From NCBI RefSeq assembly GCF_014217835.1, contig NZ_CP055263.1:4715501-4779500 (forward strand): a DNA stretch of 64,000 bases. The letters are read 5' to 3'. This DNA is from Metabacillus sp. KUDC1714. GTDB lineage: Bacteria; Bacillota; Bacilli; Bacillales; Bacillaceae. How positions within the stretch are numbered: the first letter of the stretch is position 1; every line of letters starts with the position of its first letter. Of the stretch, positions 35,675 through 44,345 are shown in pieces. The notes below the pieces were generated by a model that worked only from the letters and a program-made list of their open reading frames with translations, ran no database searches and was not told the DNA's origin. The translations under genes and the position numbers were made by a program.

Positions 35675-36113
35675 AACCGCTATAAACACTATCACATGTT
35701 CCACCTTTTGGTTCATAATAACAATGATTTTTATATTGGCCAGCAAAAGGTTGACCATACCATGTTGGAGGACATGGCGCATATGGATTAAAATACCAAA
35801 GAGCATATTTCCCTGGGTGTTGTCTCCAATAATCCAAATTCTTTTTTGCTAATCTTTTTTCAACTGATCTCGCTCTTTGATAAAATACATTCCCTTTTTG
35901 AACAGCTTCAAAAGAAAAATTTCCTCCTTGTACTTGAAAAATGACATGTGAAATTGTTCTTAAATTTTTAAAGTCTAAACAATTTGCTTTAAGACGATTA
36001 ACAATAACATTTCCAACATATAACATCCCCTGTTTTCCTTCGCCTTCGGCTTCTGCTCTCATCATCCTTGCCATTAAATCAACGTCTGAGCTTTTGTAAT
36101 TTACTCTTGGCAT
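35673..36113 (-). CDS. cwlJ: Spore cortex germination hydrolase, CwlJ-type
   Basis: 146 residues, all hydrolase domain with no signal peptide: DLMARMMRAEAEGEGKQGMLYVGNVIVNRLK contains the family glutamate, and YALWYFNPYAPCPPTWYGQPFAGQYKNHCYY is the C-terminal signature. CwlJ sits in the spore coat and cuts cortex peptidoglycan in response to calcium dipicolinate. Length and domain content match CwlJ rather than SleB. It lacks a GerQ neighbour here. Confidence 0.85.
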   Translation of the reverse strand: MPRVNYKSSDVDLMARMMRAEAEGEGKQGMLYVGNVIVNRLKANCLDFKNLRTISHVIFQVQGGNFSFEAVQKGNVFYQRARSVEKRLAKKNLDYWRQHPGKYALWYFNPYAPCPPTWYGQPFAGQYKNHCYYEPKGGTCDSVYSG

Positions 36114-36189
36114 TTTATCACCTCCAAAATATAGTATGAAAAAAAGCCTATCTTAATGAAATTGTTAATAAAATATAAAATAAGAATAC

Positions 36190-37194
36190 TTAATTCTTTA
36201 TTAATTGGTCACGGTCGTCTGCTTGTGGAGGTTCCTCCAGCCAACCGTGTTTAATCATAATATTAGCTCCATCTTCAGCATAAAGTGAAATTTCTGGAAT
36301 TAATGAAGCATATTTCAATCCTATGTCTCTTCTAGGACTTGCAGCCATCGCTGCACCGTAATTCCCAATTCCAGCTGCAATCATTGCTGATACGTGAAAC
36401 ATGATTAGTTTGTCAGAGAAAACACTGGTAGTTGAATCTGTTATAGATGAATCCCAACTCATTGGTGCTGGTAAGTCCTCTTTTTTCATGTAGTTACTAA
36501 AGATATCTATATGCTTTTGTGCAATTTGTTTTCCTCTTACTAAATATTGTTTCACTTCCTCATCTTGAACTGTTTGTGCAAACGCTGTGATAAGAGCTTT
36601 ACCAATCGCATTTGTTTGTATATTTAAGAACAAATGACTGATTTCAACCGAAGTAAGTGCCCTTCTACTTCCCGTAAATCCTGCTAAAAAGTGTTGTTTC
36701 TTTACAAAATCTACTTTATCTGGAACGGATATATATGGAGGTTTAATATAAGTACCTTGTTTTAACATCAATTCACGAGTTAAATCTTGCATCATAACCG
36801 CATCAGTTAATACACGTTTATGAAAAGTAACCACATCTAAACGTGTTACCATCCCCAACGCGGCACTATTAGCTGCCATTGCAAGAATAGACATTTGACG
36901 AAAATACATTAAGACAAATGTATCTGAAAAAAGTCTTGGTGCTTGCAGATTTACGTCTTGGTCCGTAAAACCAATAGGTATAGGGAATCCCTCTTTTTTA
37001 AAGATGTTCTGCATAGTAGAAAGATTCGTGTTTGCGATCTTTAAAGTTTTTTCAATGCTGGGCCGTACTTCCTCATCTTCTACTTTTTCTAAAAAATGTT
37101 TTCCGACACAAACAGCTAAAGTGTCGTTTATATACTGAGACCATAAAGTAGACATTTCCGCAGCTGTTAAACGAATTTTTGTCTTTTCTTCCAT
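36190..37194 (-). CDS. DUF3231-family protein (334 aa)
   Basis: It contains two similar halves of about 165 residues, each a helical bundle: MSTLWSQYINDTLAVCVGKHFLEKVEDEEV... and ISHLFLNIQTNAIGKALITAFAQTVQDEEV... Both carry an iron-ferritin-like spacing of E, H and D. The tandem structure is typical of DUF3231 proteins, common in spore formers and of unknown function. Confidence 0.82.
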   Translation of the reverse strand: MEEKTKIRLTAAEMSTLWSQYINDTLAVCVGKHFLEKVEDEEVRPSIEKTLKIANTNLSTMQNIFKKEGFPIPIGFTDQDVNLQAPRLFSDTFVLMYFRQMSILAMAANSAALGMVTRLDVVTFHKRVLTDAVMMQDLTRELMLKQGTYIKPPYISVPDKVDFVKKQHFLAGFTGSRRALTSVEISHLFLNIQTNAIGKALITAFAQTVQDEEVKQYLVRGKQIAQKHIDIFSNYMKKEDLPAPMSWDSSITDSTTSVFSDKLIMFHVSAMIAAGIGNYGAAMAASPRRDIGLKYASLIPEISLYAEDGANIMIKHGWLEEPPQADDRDQLIKN

Positions 37195-37304
37195 TGAAAG
37201 AACCTCCTAATTAAATGCATCAAGAATAATATCCCCAATATGGAAAAATATATATATGACACTTAACACTTAATCTAAAATAACCAAACATGATCTACTA
37301 AATA

Positions 37305-37336
37305 AAAAAAGCGTCTCTACTTATTGTAGAAACGCA
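37305..37336. terminator. Hairpin upstream of DUF3231 / downstream side of SDR promoterless gap
   Basis: GCGTCTCTAC / GTAGAAACGC with an A run before and a mismatch pair in the stem. It lies between the SDR stop at 37402 and the DUF3231 start, so it ends SDR transcription. Confidence 0.6.
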
Positions 37337-37401
37337 TCGTTTGTTCGTAAATCCTTCAAATTTTAATGAAGTAATGTCTATGAAATTAAATGTTTTTTAA
37401 A

Positions 37402-38187
37402 CTAATATTTATAAGATTGACCACCATCAATTGGAATGACGGCTGAATTTATAAAGTTTGCTTCATTAGATAATAAGAAAGCCACTAAATAACCAACTTC
37501 TTCTGGCTTTCCAAACCGCTTCATTGGGTTTGGCTGAACAAATTGTTTTCCTACCTCTTCCCAATTTTCTGGGTCGATTTGTTTTAATGAACCTTCGACC
37601 ATTGGTGTCATAATTGCCCCTGGTGCAATGGCATTGATACTTATACCAAATTGACCATATTCAATGCCAGAGTTTCTTGTTAATCCCACTACACCATGCT
37701 TACTTGCTGCATAGCCTGACTGATTACCTACACCCCTAATACCTCCAACTGAAGCAGTATTCACAATCTTTCCAGATCCTTGTTTTTTCATTACTTCAAG
37801 CACATATTTCATCCCAAAGAAAACTCCATTTAAATTGACTCCTACTACTTTTCGAAATTCGTCTATGCCATAATCTTCAGTAAGGTTCTGCTTTCCTTCG
37901 ATTCCAGCATTATTAAAGAATCCATCTATCTTACTGTACTTTTCTATTGTTTTACTTACATACGTTTTTACTTCTTCTTCATTAGAGACATCTGCAGTAA
38001 GTAAAAGCACCTCTGCTTCTGCTGCTACTTCTAATATGAGCTTTTTTGTCTCCTCTAAAGCTTGATTATTTAAATCAACTAATGAAAGTTTTGCCCCCTC
38101 TTTTGCAACTTGTATTGCAGAAGCTTGTCCCAAACCAGACCCAGCACCAGTAATTAAAATGACTTTTCCCTCAAAACGATTACTCAT
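37402..38187 (-). CDS. Short-chain dehydrogenase/reductase (SDR)
   Basis: 261 residues of classical SDR type: cofactor motif TGAGSGLG, NNAG, the catalytic Ser in VNTASVGGIRG, and YAASK with the Tyr and Lys. The Asp after the second strand (LVDLNNQ) favours NAD. It resembles glucose 1-dehydrogenase or 3-oxoacyl reductase-like enzymes; the substrate is unknown. GAGAGGAAG precedes the ATG. Confidence 0.87.
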   Translation of the reverse strand: MSNRFEGKVILITGAGSGLGQASAIQVAKEGAKLSLVDLNNQALEETKKLILEVAAEAEVLLLTADVSNEEEVKTYVSKTIEKYSKIDGFFNNAGIEGKQNLTEDYGIDEFRKVVGVNLNGVFFGMKYVLEVMKKQGSGKIVNTASVGGIRGVGNQSGYAASKHGVVGLTRNSGIEYGQFGISINAIAPGAIMTPMVEGSLKQIDPENWEEVGKQFVQPNPMKRFGKPEEVGYLVAFLLSNEANFINSAVIPIDGGQSYKY

Positions 38188-38473
38188 TAGAATCTTCCTC
38201 TCTTTTATGTAGTAATAACAACACCTTGTTCCAGCATTAACTGAACATTATTATGAGGTAAATCTTGTGGTCCGAAAATAGTTCCGAGATAAAAAGTAAA
38301 ATCAGCACGACCAGCTTTACCTTAACTTACAATACCCGCTTATTCGTTATTTCATGCTTACGTGCTAAATCTAATTTTAAAATAATTTTATCAAGCTGGA
38401 CCGGAGCTACTATTAGAACAATCCAATATTATGACTAAATTGGATTACTTGTTGTTTGAAGATCAGTATTTAA

Positions 38474-38593
38474 TTAAAGCAAGCGTAACTGTTGAAAAAT
38501 TGCTGGAAAGGTAGGATTGGATTCGTTAGAGATTGTTAATGTCCCACTTAATGGATATGTTGTTTGTAAAATTACTTCGTTACTCTTTTTCAT
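38474..38593 (-). pseudogene. Short frame, probable gene remnant (39 codons)
   Basis: GGGAAGG precedes an ATG, and the frame reads MKKSNEVILQTTYPLSGTLT before ending. Reading on in a shifted frame gives further hydrophobic sequence, which suggests a frameshifted remnant. Not recognised. Confidence 0.35.
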
Positions 38594-38641
38594 ATTCTAC
38601 CTTCCCTTGCTTTTTAGACTTATTAATATATGAAAGTACTG

Positions 38642-38695
38642 TTACGCCCATTTTCTTTTAGCCAGCATCACATCAATATTGATTATAATAGCCAT
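38642..38695 (-). pseudogene. N-terminal remnant of YozG-like HTH regulator
   Basis: GAGGTGG precedes an ATG, and MAIIINIDVMLAKRK is the conserved start of small Cro/CI-type YozG regulators. The frame then stops at codon 18 and the helix-turn-helix is lost. Confidence 0.55.
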
Positions 38696-38884
38696 GTTAT
38701 CCACCTCAGACTATTAATTCATTTTCTGATTTTATATCGATGACTTTATGTAAAAGTGATATACAATAAAACATTATTGTTTTTTGTTGTATTATTATTG
38801 TTACATAACTAAGTTTTTCATTATTAAAAAAGATAAAAAAGCATTCCTCATTACAGAGAAATGCTTTATAAAACTTAAAACTAT

Positions 38885-38965
38885 TTAATTTATAAATTGT
38901 ACTACTAGTTAAATAAGAAAAAATGCCTTTCCTAAAACGTCGCGCACTTTAGTTCAAGAAGTCCA
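38885..38965. repeat. Dispersed palindromic element copy
   Basis: A degenerate left arm (CTACTAGTTAAATAAGAAAAA) and a right arm GCGCACTTTAGTTCAAG lie just downstream of the lipoprotein gene's stop at 38988. Confidence 0.6.
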
Positions 38966-38987
38966 TCTAAATTAACTTTTCAAACAA

Positions 38988-39902
38988 TTATTCTAATCTA
39001 AAATTCAACATAGTTCTTCCATTAATTTTATTTCCTTCTTTCCATAAAAACTCTAAAGCATACTGTGCATCAATATTCTCTTCATCAACTTCAATTTCTA
39101 AAGGAGTATTAGTAATGTCTATATTTACCTTTTTTATCACTTCATAATTATCCGTGTTTATTTGAAGTAGGTTTATTTTAGTAGGATGTGGTTTCATTTT
39201 ATGCCAATCAATTAGTATATCATCGCCTATCTCAACATCCCCAGAGTGAATGTCTGGGTAATTATATGCGCTATTGTCACTACAATTATTCCAACATACT
39301 TCGGAATAACTATTATCAAATACCACACCATCTGCCCCAACTGAATTAACCTTTTTAATCGAAGGAATTTCCATAAGTGTGAACTCTGGAAGCTTACCAT
39401 CAGTTATTTTTGTTTGCCCGCTTGATTTGTCGATAACAATATTCCCTACATATTGAGCACTGTTAGCTGAATCAATAAATTTAACTTCTAATACATAAGT
39501 CCCTTCGTTTGTTGGGAATTGAAATTCTCTATTATCATTCAATTCGATGTCGATTTGTTCTCCATTTTTCCATAAAGTAGCTGTTACTGTGGGGTCTGTC
39601 CAAATATCTCCACCATTTTCTTCATTCTCTTTAAATTCCAAAGAAGCATCTTGGTTTTGAGAAACCTTAATTTTATCTTGTGATAATCCAAATTCTTCGA
39701 TATTATCTATTGTTTTTTCTACATCTCCACTCGTTGAACTCCAACTAATATTTGCTTCTGTTAATTGCGTTTGTTGATCTTGCAAACCAATTTCTAATTG
39801 TAAAAGAGCAGTTGGAACACCAACATCGTAATCCTCGCCAAAACACCCTGTCAGTGCAAAGATAAAAAGCATTCCTACAAATAATTTCAAAAGTTTGTAC
39901 AT
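38988..39902 (-). CDS. Lipoprotein, unrecognised (304 aa)
   Basis: The signal segment MYKLLKLFVGMLFIFALTGC ends in a clear lipobox with the modified cysteine at residue 20. The rest is polar and acidic, with beta-rich stretches (TVTATLWKNGEQIDIELNDNREFQFP; GTYVLEVKFIDSANSAQYVGNIVI) suggesting an immunoglobulin-like or copper-amine-oxidase-like sandwich. A C-terminal segment ends LEFLWKEGNKINGRTMLNFRLE. Anchored outside the membrane; no function proposed. Confidence 0.75.
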   Translation of the reverse strand: MYKLLKLFVGMLFIFALTGCFGEDYDVGVPTALLQLEIGLQDQQTQLTEANISWSSTSGDVEKTIDNIEEFGLSQDKIKVSQNQDASLEFKENEENGGDIWTDPTVTATLWKNGEQIDIELNDNREFQFPTNEGTYVLEVKFIDSANSAQYVGNIVIDKSSGQTKITDGKLPEFTLMEIPSIKKVNSVGADGVVFDNSYSEVCWNNCSDNSAYNYPDIHSGDVEIGDDILIDWHKMKPHPTKINLLQINTDNYEVIKKVNIDITNTPLEIEVDEENIDAQYALEFLWKEGNKINGRTMLNFRLE

Positions 39903-39949
39903 AATAAGTCACTCCTTAAATTGTTACCACCAATCCTTATAAGCTTCAC

Positions 39950-40010
39950 TTTTTAATCAACTCTTCTACCCCGTTAAACAAGGCTGTTAGTTCAACAATT
40001 TCGGTGTACT
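39950..40010. repeat. Degenerate dispersed element copy
   Basis: CCCCGTTAAACAAGGCTGTTAGTTCAAC resembles joined, damaged arms of the element. Confidence 0.4.
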
Positions 40011-40095
40011 GCGTACTACCTATATATTAGATTTTATAAAATAATAAACATGTTTTTCGTATGTTATAATAATCAAACTGAGAGGAGGTTTGTAA

Positions 40096-40260
40096 ATGAC
40101 TGGTGATGCAATTTTTGCTCTTTTTCCGATTATAACTTTTTTGTTTTACATAGCTCCCGTTGTATTCATAATATGGTTTCTATTAAAATTTCTAAAAATA
40201 CAACAGGAAAAGAATCGTATACTAAAAAATATATCTGATAAGCTTGATAAGCCCAATTAA
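40096..40260 (+). CDS. Small single-pass membrane protein, DUF4083-like (54 aa)
   Basis: The ATG follows GAGAGGAGG. Residues 5-34 contain two close hydrophobic stretches (IFALFPIITFLFYIA, VVFIIWFLLKFL), then a helical basic tail QQEKNRILKNISDKLDKPN. The tail resembles DUF4083 proteins of Bacillus. It has its own terminator, and it is one of few plus-strand genes in this region. Confidence 0.65.
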   Translation: MTGDAIFALFPIITFLFYIAPVVFIIWFLLKFLKIQQEKNRILKNISDKLDKPN

Positions 40261-40269
40261 CTACCAACT

Positions 40270-40296
40270 GAAAGAGTGTTCTGCTCTTTCTTTTTT
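40270..40296 (+). terminator. Terminator of the 54-aa gene
   Basis: GAAAGAG / CTCTTTC stem followed by TTTTTT. Confidence 0.85.
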
Positions 40297-40361
40297 AATA
40301 CATACCTATGTCACATTTTTCTTTAAATACGCATTAAAGAGAATCTCTCTTGTTTCCACGT

Positions 40362-40503
40362 ACCTGCTCCGTTAGTTCAAAAAAAATGAGTTGCAGCTAC
40401 AACCCTTTATTCAACTATAGCACCCGTTCATTTAATAAGAAAAAAGCTACCAAGAATGGCAGCTGGTTCTTCAGCTCAAGCACCTGATAGTTTAAGAAGA
40501 AAT
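40362..40503. repeat. Dispersed palindromic element, compound copy
   Basis: Left arm ACCTGCTCCGTTAGTTCAA, a middle arm AGCACCCGTTCATTTAATAAG, hairpin AAGCTACC...GGCAGCT, and right arm AGCTCAAGCACCTGATAGTT. It looks like two overlapping copies. It ends 45 bases after the VOC gene's stop. Confidence 0.65.
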
Positions 40504-40547
40504 CTTTAAAGTTGGAGGTCTAAATCATTTAAAGTCCCATTCAATAT

Positions 40548-40985
40548 TTATCTGATTTTCTCCGCCAACTCTAAAATAATTCCCTCTGGACCACGAATGT
40601 AGCATAACTTATAACTTTCTTCATATTGCTGTATCTCACTAAAGATTTCCGTGCCTTTCTTTTTCAATTTTGCAACAATAGCTTCAATATCTTCAACAGC
40701 AAAGCAAATATGTCGGATACCCAGCGTATTTGCAAAAGGTTGCTGAATATCTTTTTCATCTGACGGCGTATAAAATTTGACTAGCTCTATCCATGTCTGA
40801 CCATCTGGCATCCCCATTCCTACACATGCCGTTTTAACATCATTAAGCCCAACTATTCTTTCCAACTGTTCTCCTTCCAATTCCCATTCCGCTTGCACTT
40901 CAAGTCCTAAATCAAGAAAAAACGCTTTAGCCTCTGAAAGATCATTTACGTTTATACTCACATGATCTATTCTATTGATCTTCAT
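40548..40985 (-). CDS. VOC-family (glyoxalase/methylmalonyl-CoA epimerase-like) protein
   Basis: 145 residues in two beta-alpha-beta-beta-beta modules: IDHVSINVNDLSEAKAFF at the start and IRHICFAVEDIEAIVAKL in the second, ending CYIRGPEGIILELAEK. The His at residue 8, a second His in IRHICF and the Glu in LELAEK are the expected metal ligands. The reaction is not predictable. Confidence 0.82.
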   Translation of the reverse strand: MKINRIDHVSINVNDLSEAKAFFLDLGLEVQAEWELEGEQLERIVGLNDVKTACVGMGMPDGQTWIELVKFYTPSDEKDIQQPFANTLGIRHICFAVEDIEAIVAKLKKKGTEIFSEIQQYEESYKLCYIRGPEGIILELAEKIR

Positions 40986-41096
40986 ATCTCATACCTCCTA
41001 TATTCCTGTTATTTTCAATACCTGTATTCGTGTTAGGTTTGTTTGAAATTCTAATTCGCTTAAAACAGAAAATATCCTTCTTCAACAAACTGCCCC

Positions 41097-41406
41097 ATAT
41101 ATACAGTATTCGTTTCAAAACATTGATATGGTACACCTTTTATCATTGTTTACATGTAACCGTAGATAAGCGTTTAAGGGCTTGACTTGGAGCCTCTGTG
41201 GGCATGATTGGTCTTGAAAGGCTGAAGCCGTTGTTTCATCAGGCATGCGAGCCTATCATACCCACCCCTCCAAGTAAAGCCCTATCTTTATTAACGTTAA
41301 AAACTATAATTACTTACTGAAGATAATAAGTAAACAAAGATAGGAGATAGGCTATTTTTGTTTACTTATTAACTATGAATACGGTCAAAAATCATACTGT
41401 ATATAT
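41097..41406. mobile_element. MITE-like element with 13-bp terminal inverted repeats
   Basis: Perfect TIRs ATATATACAGTAT (41097-41109) and ATACTGTATATAT (41394-41406) bound 310 bases with no coding frame. Flanks ACTGCCCC and ATGCACCC could be a damaged 8-bp target duplication, and they fall in the core of a dispersed-element arm. Inside are a long imperfect RNA-like hairpin at about 41176-41285 and a perfect 14-bp hairpin at 41325-41370. The related transposase is not in the window. Confidence 0.55.
41176..41285. ncRNA. Large structured hairpin, candidate RNA
   Basis: The outer stem pairs AAGGGCTTGACTTGGAG with CTCCAAGTAAAGCCCT (one bulge). An inner stem pairs GTGGGCATGAT with ATCATACCCAC. 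A branched, GC-richer apical part lies between. No open frame. It is unlike its AT-rich surroundings and lies inside the TIR-bounded element. The family is unknown to me. Confidence 0.45.
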
Positions 41407-41462
41407 GCACCCTATAGTTCAATAAGAGAAACAGACCAGCTAGTAATCGGGTCTCTTGCTTA
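41407..41462. repeat. Right portion of a dispersed element split by the MITE-like insertion
   Basis: GCACCCTATAGTTCAATAAG is an arm. The following hairpin (AGAGAAACAGACC...GGGTCTCTT) reads on the minus strand as the terminator of the anti-sigma gene. The other portion lies at about 41078-41096. Confidence 0.6.
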
Positions 41463-42374
41463 TTATTTTTCAGGTTTAATATAGGGGACAATTTGTGCAG
41501 TGGCACCGACTGAAGCACCACGAATTATATCTTGATTTTCTAAGGCTTTGAAATTTTCTGTTTGACCAGTGAGCATTACTCCTATAATCTTCACTTTATC
41601 AAATGGTTTATTTTTATTTGAAGTTAAAAATTCCTGGATTGTTTCGTTATCACCATTAGCATCATATTGTTCTAGTGCATCAATAAAACTATTATACGCC
41701 TCTTTCGGTGAATCAGATGGATCAAATCCATAAACCGGCATACCAGAAGGTCCGTTACTTTCATCGACAATTGGTGATGTCATATGCAACCATACGATGT
41801 TTAAATTATCGGGTATTTTTGCTTGTATTTCTTGAAAGGTATAAGGTTGATCGAAAGAAATGGCAACTTCCGCAACGTGATTCTCCATTTGTGAAATTTC
41901 CCCTAGTTCGTTTTGTACACCATCATAGTTTTTTTGAATAGATGGATGATAAAATGTTGCAACTTTATTCTTTGTTTGTTTGTCATACTCATAAAGTTCT
42001 GTATCAGACCAATGAATGCCCGGTATTAATTCATTGTGATCTATATTGTTACGAATCCAATCATACGAACTAGTAAGCGTGCTCCATTGAACTAAATAGC
42101 CATTAATATTTTTGGACCGATTCGTGATAATATTGCCGCCAAACATTGATGAACTACTTGTAACTTGAGAGTCGATTTGAATATTAGGTTCGGCAATGGC
42201 ATTATGTAAAAAAAGCTTTTCGTGAAGTCTTGTTGAACTTTTCGCTGCAAAGTAATTGCCTGTTTTATAAAGGATTGGTAATAGAATTAATACGACAATA
42301 ATTGAAGTAATAATGATTTTTAGTAGTTGTTTTCGTTTAGCCTTTTTTAACGCACCATTTAACGAATTGTCCAT
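41463..42374 (-). CDS. Anti-sigma factor (Sigma_reg_N/C type), membrane-bound
   Basis: 303 residues: a basic cytoplasmic start (MDNSLNGALKKAKRKQ), one membrane helix at about 18-38 (IIITSIIVVLILLPILYKTG), then a long extracytoplasmic region with paired sigma-regulator domains. It overlaps the upstream ECF sigma gene by one base, so it is almost certainly that factor's cognate regulator, released by an envelope signal. Confidence 0.78.
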   Translation of the reverse strand: MDNSLNGALKKAKRKQLLKIIITSIIVVLILLPILYKTGNYFAAKSSTRLHEKLFLHNAIAEPNIQIDSQVTSSSSMFGGNIITNRSKNINGYLVQWSTLTSSYDWIRNNIDHNELIPGIHWSDTELYEYDKQTKNKVATFYHPSIQKNYDGVQNELGEISQMENHVAEVAISFDQPYTFQEIQAKIPDNLNIVWLHMTSPIVDESNGPSGMPVYGFDPSDSPKEAYNSFIDALEQYDANGDNETIQEFLTSNKNKPFDKVKIIGVMLTGQTENFKALENQDIIRGASVGATAQIVPYIKPEK

Positions 42375-42865
42375 TATTGTTTTCCTCCTACTTTTGAGTG
42401 GATAAATTTACGTGAACGATATAATTTTTGCTTGACACTGCCTACTCGAATGTCCAAAATAAGAGCAATTTCCTCGTATGAAAAATCATAGTAATACTTT
42501 AAAAAGAAAATTTCTTTGTATTCTTTTTTGATGTCTTTTAATAAATAGAAAATCTCGTCCTTATTTAAAATCTTGTCAAATTCGCAATCTATGTGTTGGA
42601 GCTTTGAATAAATTTCCTCAGTTAAGTAAATGTTTTGCTGCTCCTTTTTTCGTTTTAAGTCAATATATTGATTGAGTGATACTCTAAAAAACCAAGGACG
42701 TATATTGCTCTCTGTTAGGTCATCCAACAGTGTATAGACTTTGTAAAAGGTGTCTTGAATTATATCTTCTGCTTCCTCTTTTTTGGATCCTCTCGCCAGT
42801 AATAAATCGAACACTTCCTCTCCTAATTTGATAAGATAGGAGGCGAGCACATTTTCTTTTTTCAT
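42374..42865 (-). CDS. ECF-type RNA polymerase sigma factor
   Basis: 163 residues. Region 2 is DIIQDTFYKVYTLLDDLTESNIRPWFFRVSLNQYIDLKRKK; region 4 is EIFFLKYYYDFSYEEIALILDIRVGSVKQKLYRSRKFI. The length matches SigM/SigV-class factors. GGGAGG precedes the start. A clear ECF self-promoter was not identified. The pair probably controls an envelope stress response. Confidence 0.87.
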   Translation of the reverse strand: MKKENVLASYLIKLGEEVFDLLLARGSKKEEAEDIIQDTFYKVYTLLDDLTESNIRPWFFRVSLNQYIDLKRKKEQQNIYLTEEIYSKLQHIDCEFDKILNKDEIFYLLKDIKKEYKEIFFLKYYYDFSYEEIALILDIRVGSVKQKLYRSRKFIHSKVGGKQ

Positions 42866-42996
42866 CTTTGATCCTCCCTATACTTATACAACGAATGAGC
42901 AATAATAAATGTATACACTAAAATTAATTTAATGGTAAAGTTTTTCTATATTACCTGGGGCTATGTTACCGAAATTAATTTAGAATCAATAACTTT

Positions 42997-43033
42997 AATA
43001 ACCTCCTACCAAATTAACAAGTAGGAGGTTATT
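42997..43033. terminator. Strong hairpin between hydrolase and sigma genes
   Basis: Perfect 13-bp stem AATAACCTCCTAC / GTAGGAGGTTATT. It probably ends transcription from the hydrolase gene before the sigma promoter. Confidence 0.75.
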
Positions 43034-43054
43034 GCATTTCTTAAGCTTATTTCT

Positions 43055-43150
43055 TCTACTAAACTGCTAGTTAGTCGAATAAGAAAAAGGCTGCATTATT
43101 AGCAGCCAAATCTTTAAGGAAAGCACCCGTTAGCTTAATAACAACTCTGT
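43055..43150. repeat. Dispersed palindromic element copy
   Basis: Left arm CTGCTAGTTAGTCGAATAAG, hairpin GGCTGC-attatta-GCAGCC, right arm AAGCACCCGTTAGCTTAATAA. It ends 8 bases from the stop of the dienelactone-hydrolase gene. Confidence 0.8.
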
Positions 43151-43158
43151 ACGTTTAA

Positions 43159-43746
43159 TTAATGTTTCATTAAAAAATTCACCATTTCACTAAATGCTTT
43201 TTGTGCTGATTTTTCATTATATTGTGGAGAGTAAGGGTCACTGAATCCGTGTTTCCCGTTAAATTTATGTATTTCGATATTTTCTAAAGTTGAAATTAAC
43301 TCGTCCACATTAAATGATTTTTCTTCTTGCGGAAAGAATAGCATTGTAGGACATTGTGGTGTTAATTTCAAATAATTCCTAATACGTGAACCATAGTATC
43401 CAACTACTCCATCGACACATTCTTCGTCACTACACAACCAAGCAACAGTTGCCCCTACACTAAATCCAATGATAAATATTTTTTCGTATTCATCTTTAAC
43501 ATCGGATAATATATCTTTTATTTTATGCATAGCGTAAGCGAATCCAACGTTTTCCATAAAATTACGATAAGCAACTTCCTCTTGAAAATAATCGAAAGGT
43601 GTCTCTCGTTCTATTAAATTTGGGCAAATGACATCAAAACTTTGTTTTGATAATAATTCACAAAAACTCTTCATACGTTGGTTAATTCCATAAATTTCGT
43701 GTATTACAATGATTACAGTACCAGACTTTTTGTGTATTTGATTCAT
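43159..43746 (-). CDS. Dienelactone-hydrolase-family alpha/beta hydrolase
   Basis: About 195 residues from the ATG at 43746, chosen because AAGGAGG lies 6 bases upstream; the longer frame to 43782 reads through that site. The core is GTVIIVIHEIYGINQRMKSFCE, with nucleophile region IIGFSVGATVAWL (Ser replaces the usual Cys of true dienelactone hydrolases) and the His of FNGKHGFSDPYS. Small esterase-like activity is expected; the substrate is unknown. Confidence 0.78.
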   Translation of the reverse strand: MNQIHKKSGTVIIVIHEIYGINQRMKSFCELLSKQSFDVICPNLIERETPFDYFQEEVAYRNFMENVGFAYAMHKIKDILSDVKDEYEKIFIIGFSVGATVAWLCSDEECVDGVVGYYGSRIRNYLKLTPQCPTMLFFPQEEKSFNVDELISTLENIEIHKFNGKHGFSDPYSPQYNEKSAQKAFSEMVNFLMKH

Positions 43747-43803
43747 TTTGTACCTCCTTGAACAGCTACTCCCATTATACAAATTAATACCATATTATAT
43801 CAT

Positions 43804-43910
43804 TTCTTGTTCAACTAACCTGCAACTTTAGTTGAAGAACGTTAAAAAGGTTGCCGCAGCAACCCAATATCATTTTCAACAATTGCACCTCTTAGCTAAA
43901 CAAGAGAATA
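43804..43910. repeat. Dispersed palindromic element copy
   Basis: The left arm is itself a hairpin (TTCAACTAA / TTAGTTGAA around CCTGCAACT). The central hairpin is GGTTGCcgcaGCAACC. The right arm is TTGCACCTCTTAGCTAAAC. Confidence 0.75.
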
Positions 43911-43998
43911 AAAAGTTGTATAAAATAAATTGTATAAAATTACATTTTGTTGTAAATTTATACATAGGGAAATATTTAATTAAAAGAGGAGAAAAGCT

Positions 43999-44136
43999 AT
44001 GTCACTAATAGTTCGTACCGTTGAACCTAAAGATAAAAACCAATTGACTGAACTAATGTACCAATACATCGTAGATTTTTATAAAAGACCAAATCCACCA
44101 ATTGAAAAGGTACATAATCTAATTGACAACTATTAG
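43999..44136 (+). pseudogene. N-terminal fragment of a GNAT acetyltransferase
   Basis: AGAGGAG precedes an ATG, and MSLIVRTVEPKDKNQLTELM is a typical GNAT start. The frame ends after 45 codons exactly where the right-end sequence of an IS110 element (ACTATTAGCTGGTTTAGTT) begins, so the gene was cut by an insertion whose body has since been lost. Confidence 0.6.
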
Positions 44137-44176
44137 CTGGTTTAGTTTAAGTGTAATTTTTCACAAACTCGTTTAT
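44126..44176. mobile_element. Solo right end of the IS110-family element
   Basis: ACTATTAGCTGGTTTAGTT equals the right end at 60335-60360 and at 46980-47000. Here it runs into a dispersed-element right arm (GTTTAAGTGTAATTTTTCAC). Only the end remains. Confidence 0.6.
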
Positions 44177-44180
44177 AAAA

Positions 44181-44218
44181 AATAAATGCGACCTTCACCT
44201 TGAAGAATCGCACTTATT
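44181..44218 (-). terminator. Hairpin downstream of the GNAT gene
   Basis: AATAAATGCGA / TCGCACTTATT (one mismatch) with a T run on the minus strand. Confidence 0.6.
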
Positions 44219-44345
44219 TAAGGAAAATTAAATTAAAATGAAGTATTATTTAAGAACAGATAGAGTTTATCAATACAACGTTCGAATTATCTTTATCAAC
44301 ATCTTATGAAAACGCTTTTGTGATACTGCTTTAGACAATATCTTA

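Larger units (their letters stand above)
38196..38987. other. Decayed gene graveyard
   Basis: Contains minus-strand remnants: a 17-codon start of an HTH regulator (38642-38695), a 39-codon frame (38474-38593), and the end of a further frame with RADFTFYLGTIFGPQDLPHN near 38215-38310. A terminator-like copy of the 8191 hairpin occurs near 38838-38880, and a dispersed-element copy near 38885-38965. No intact gene. Confidence 0.55.
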
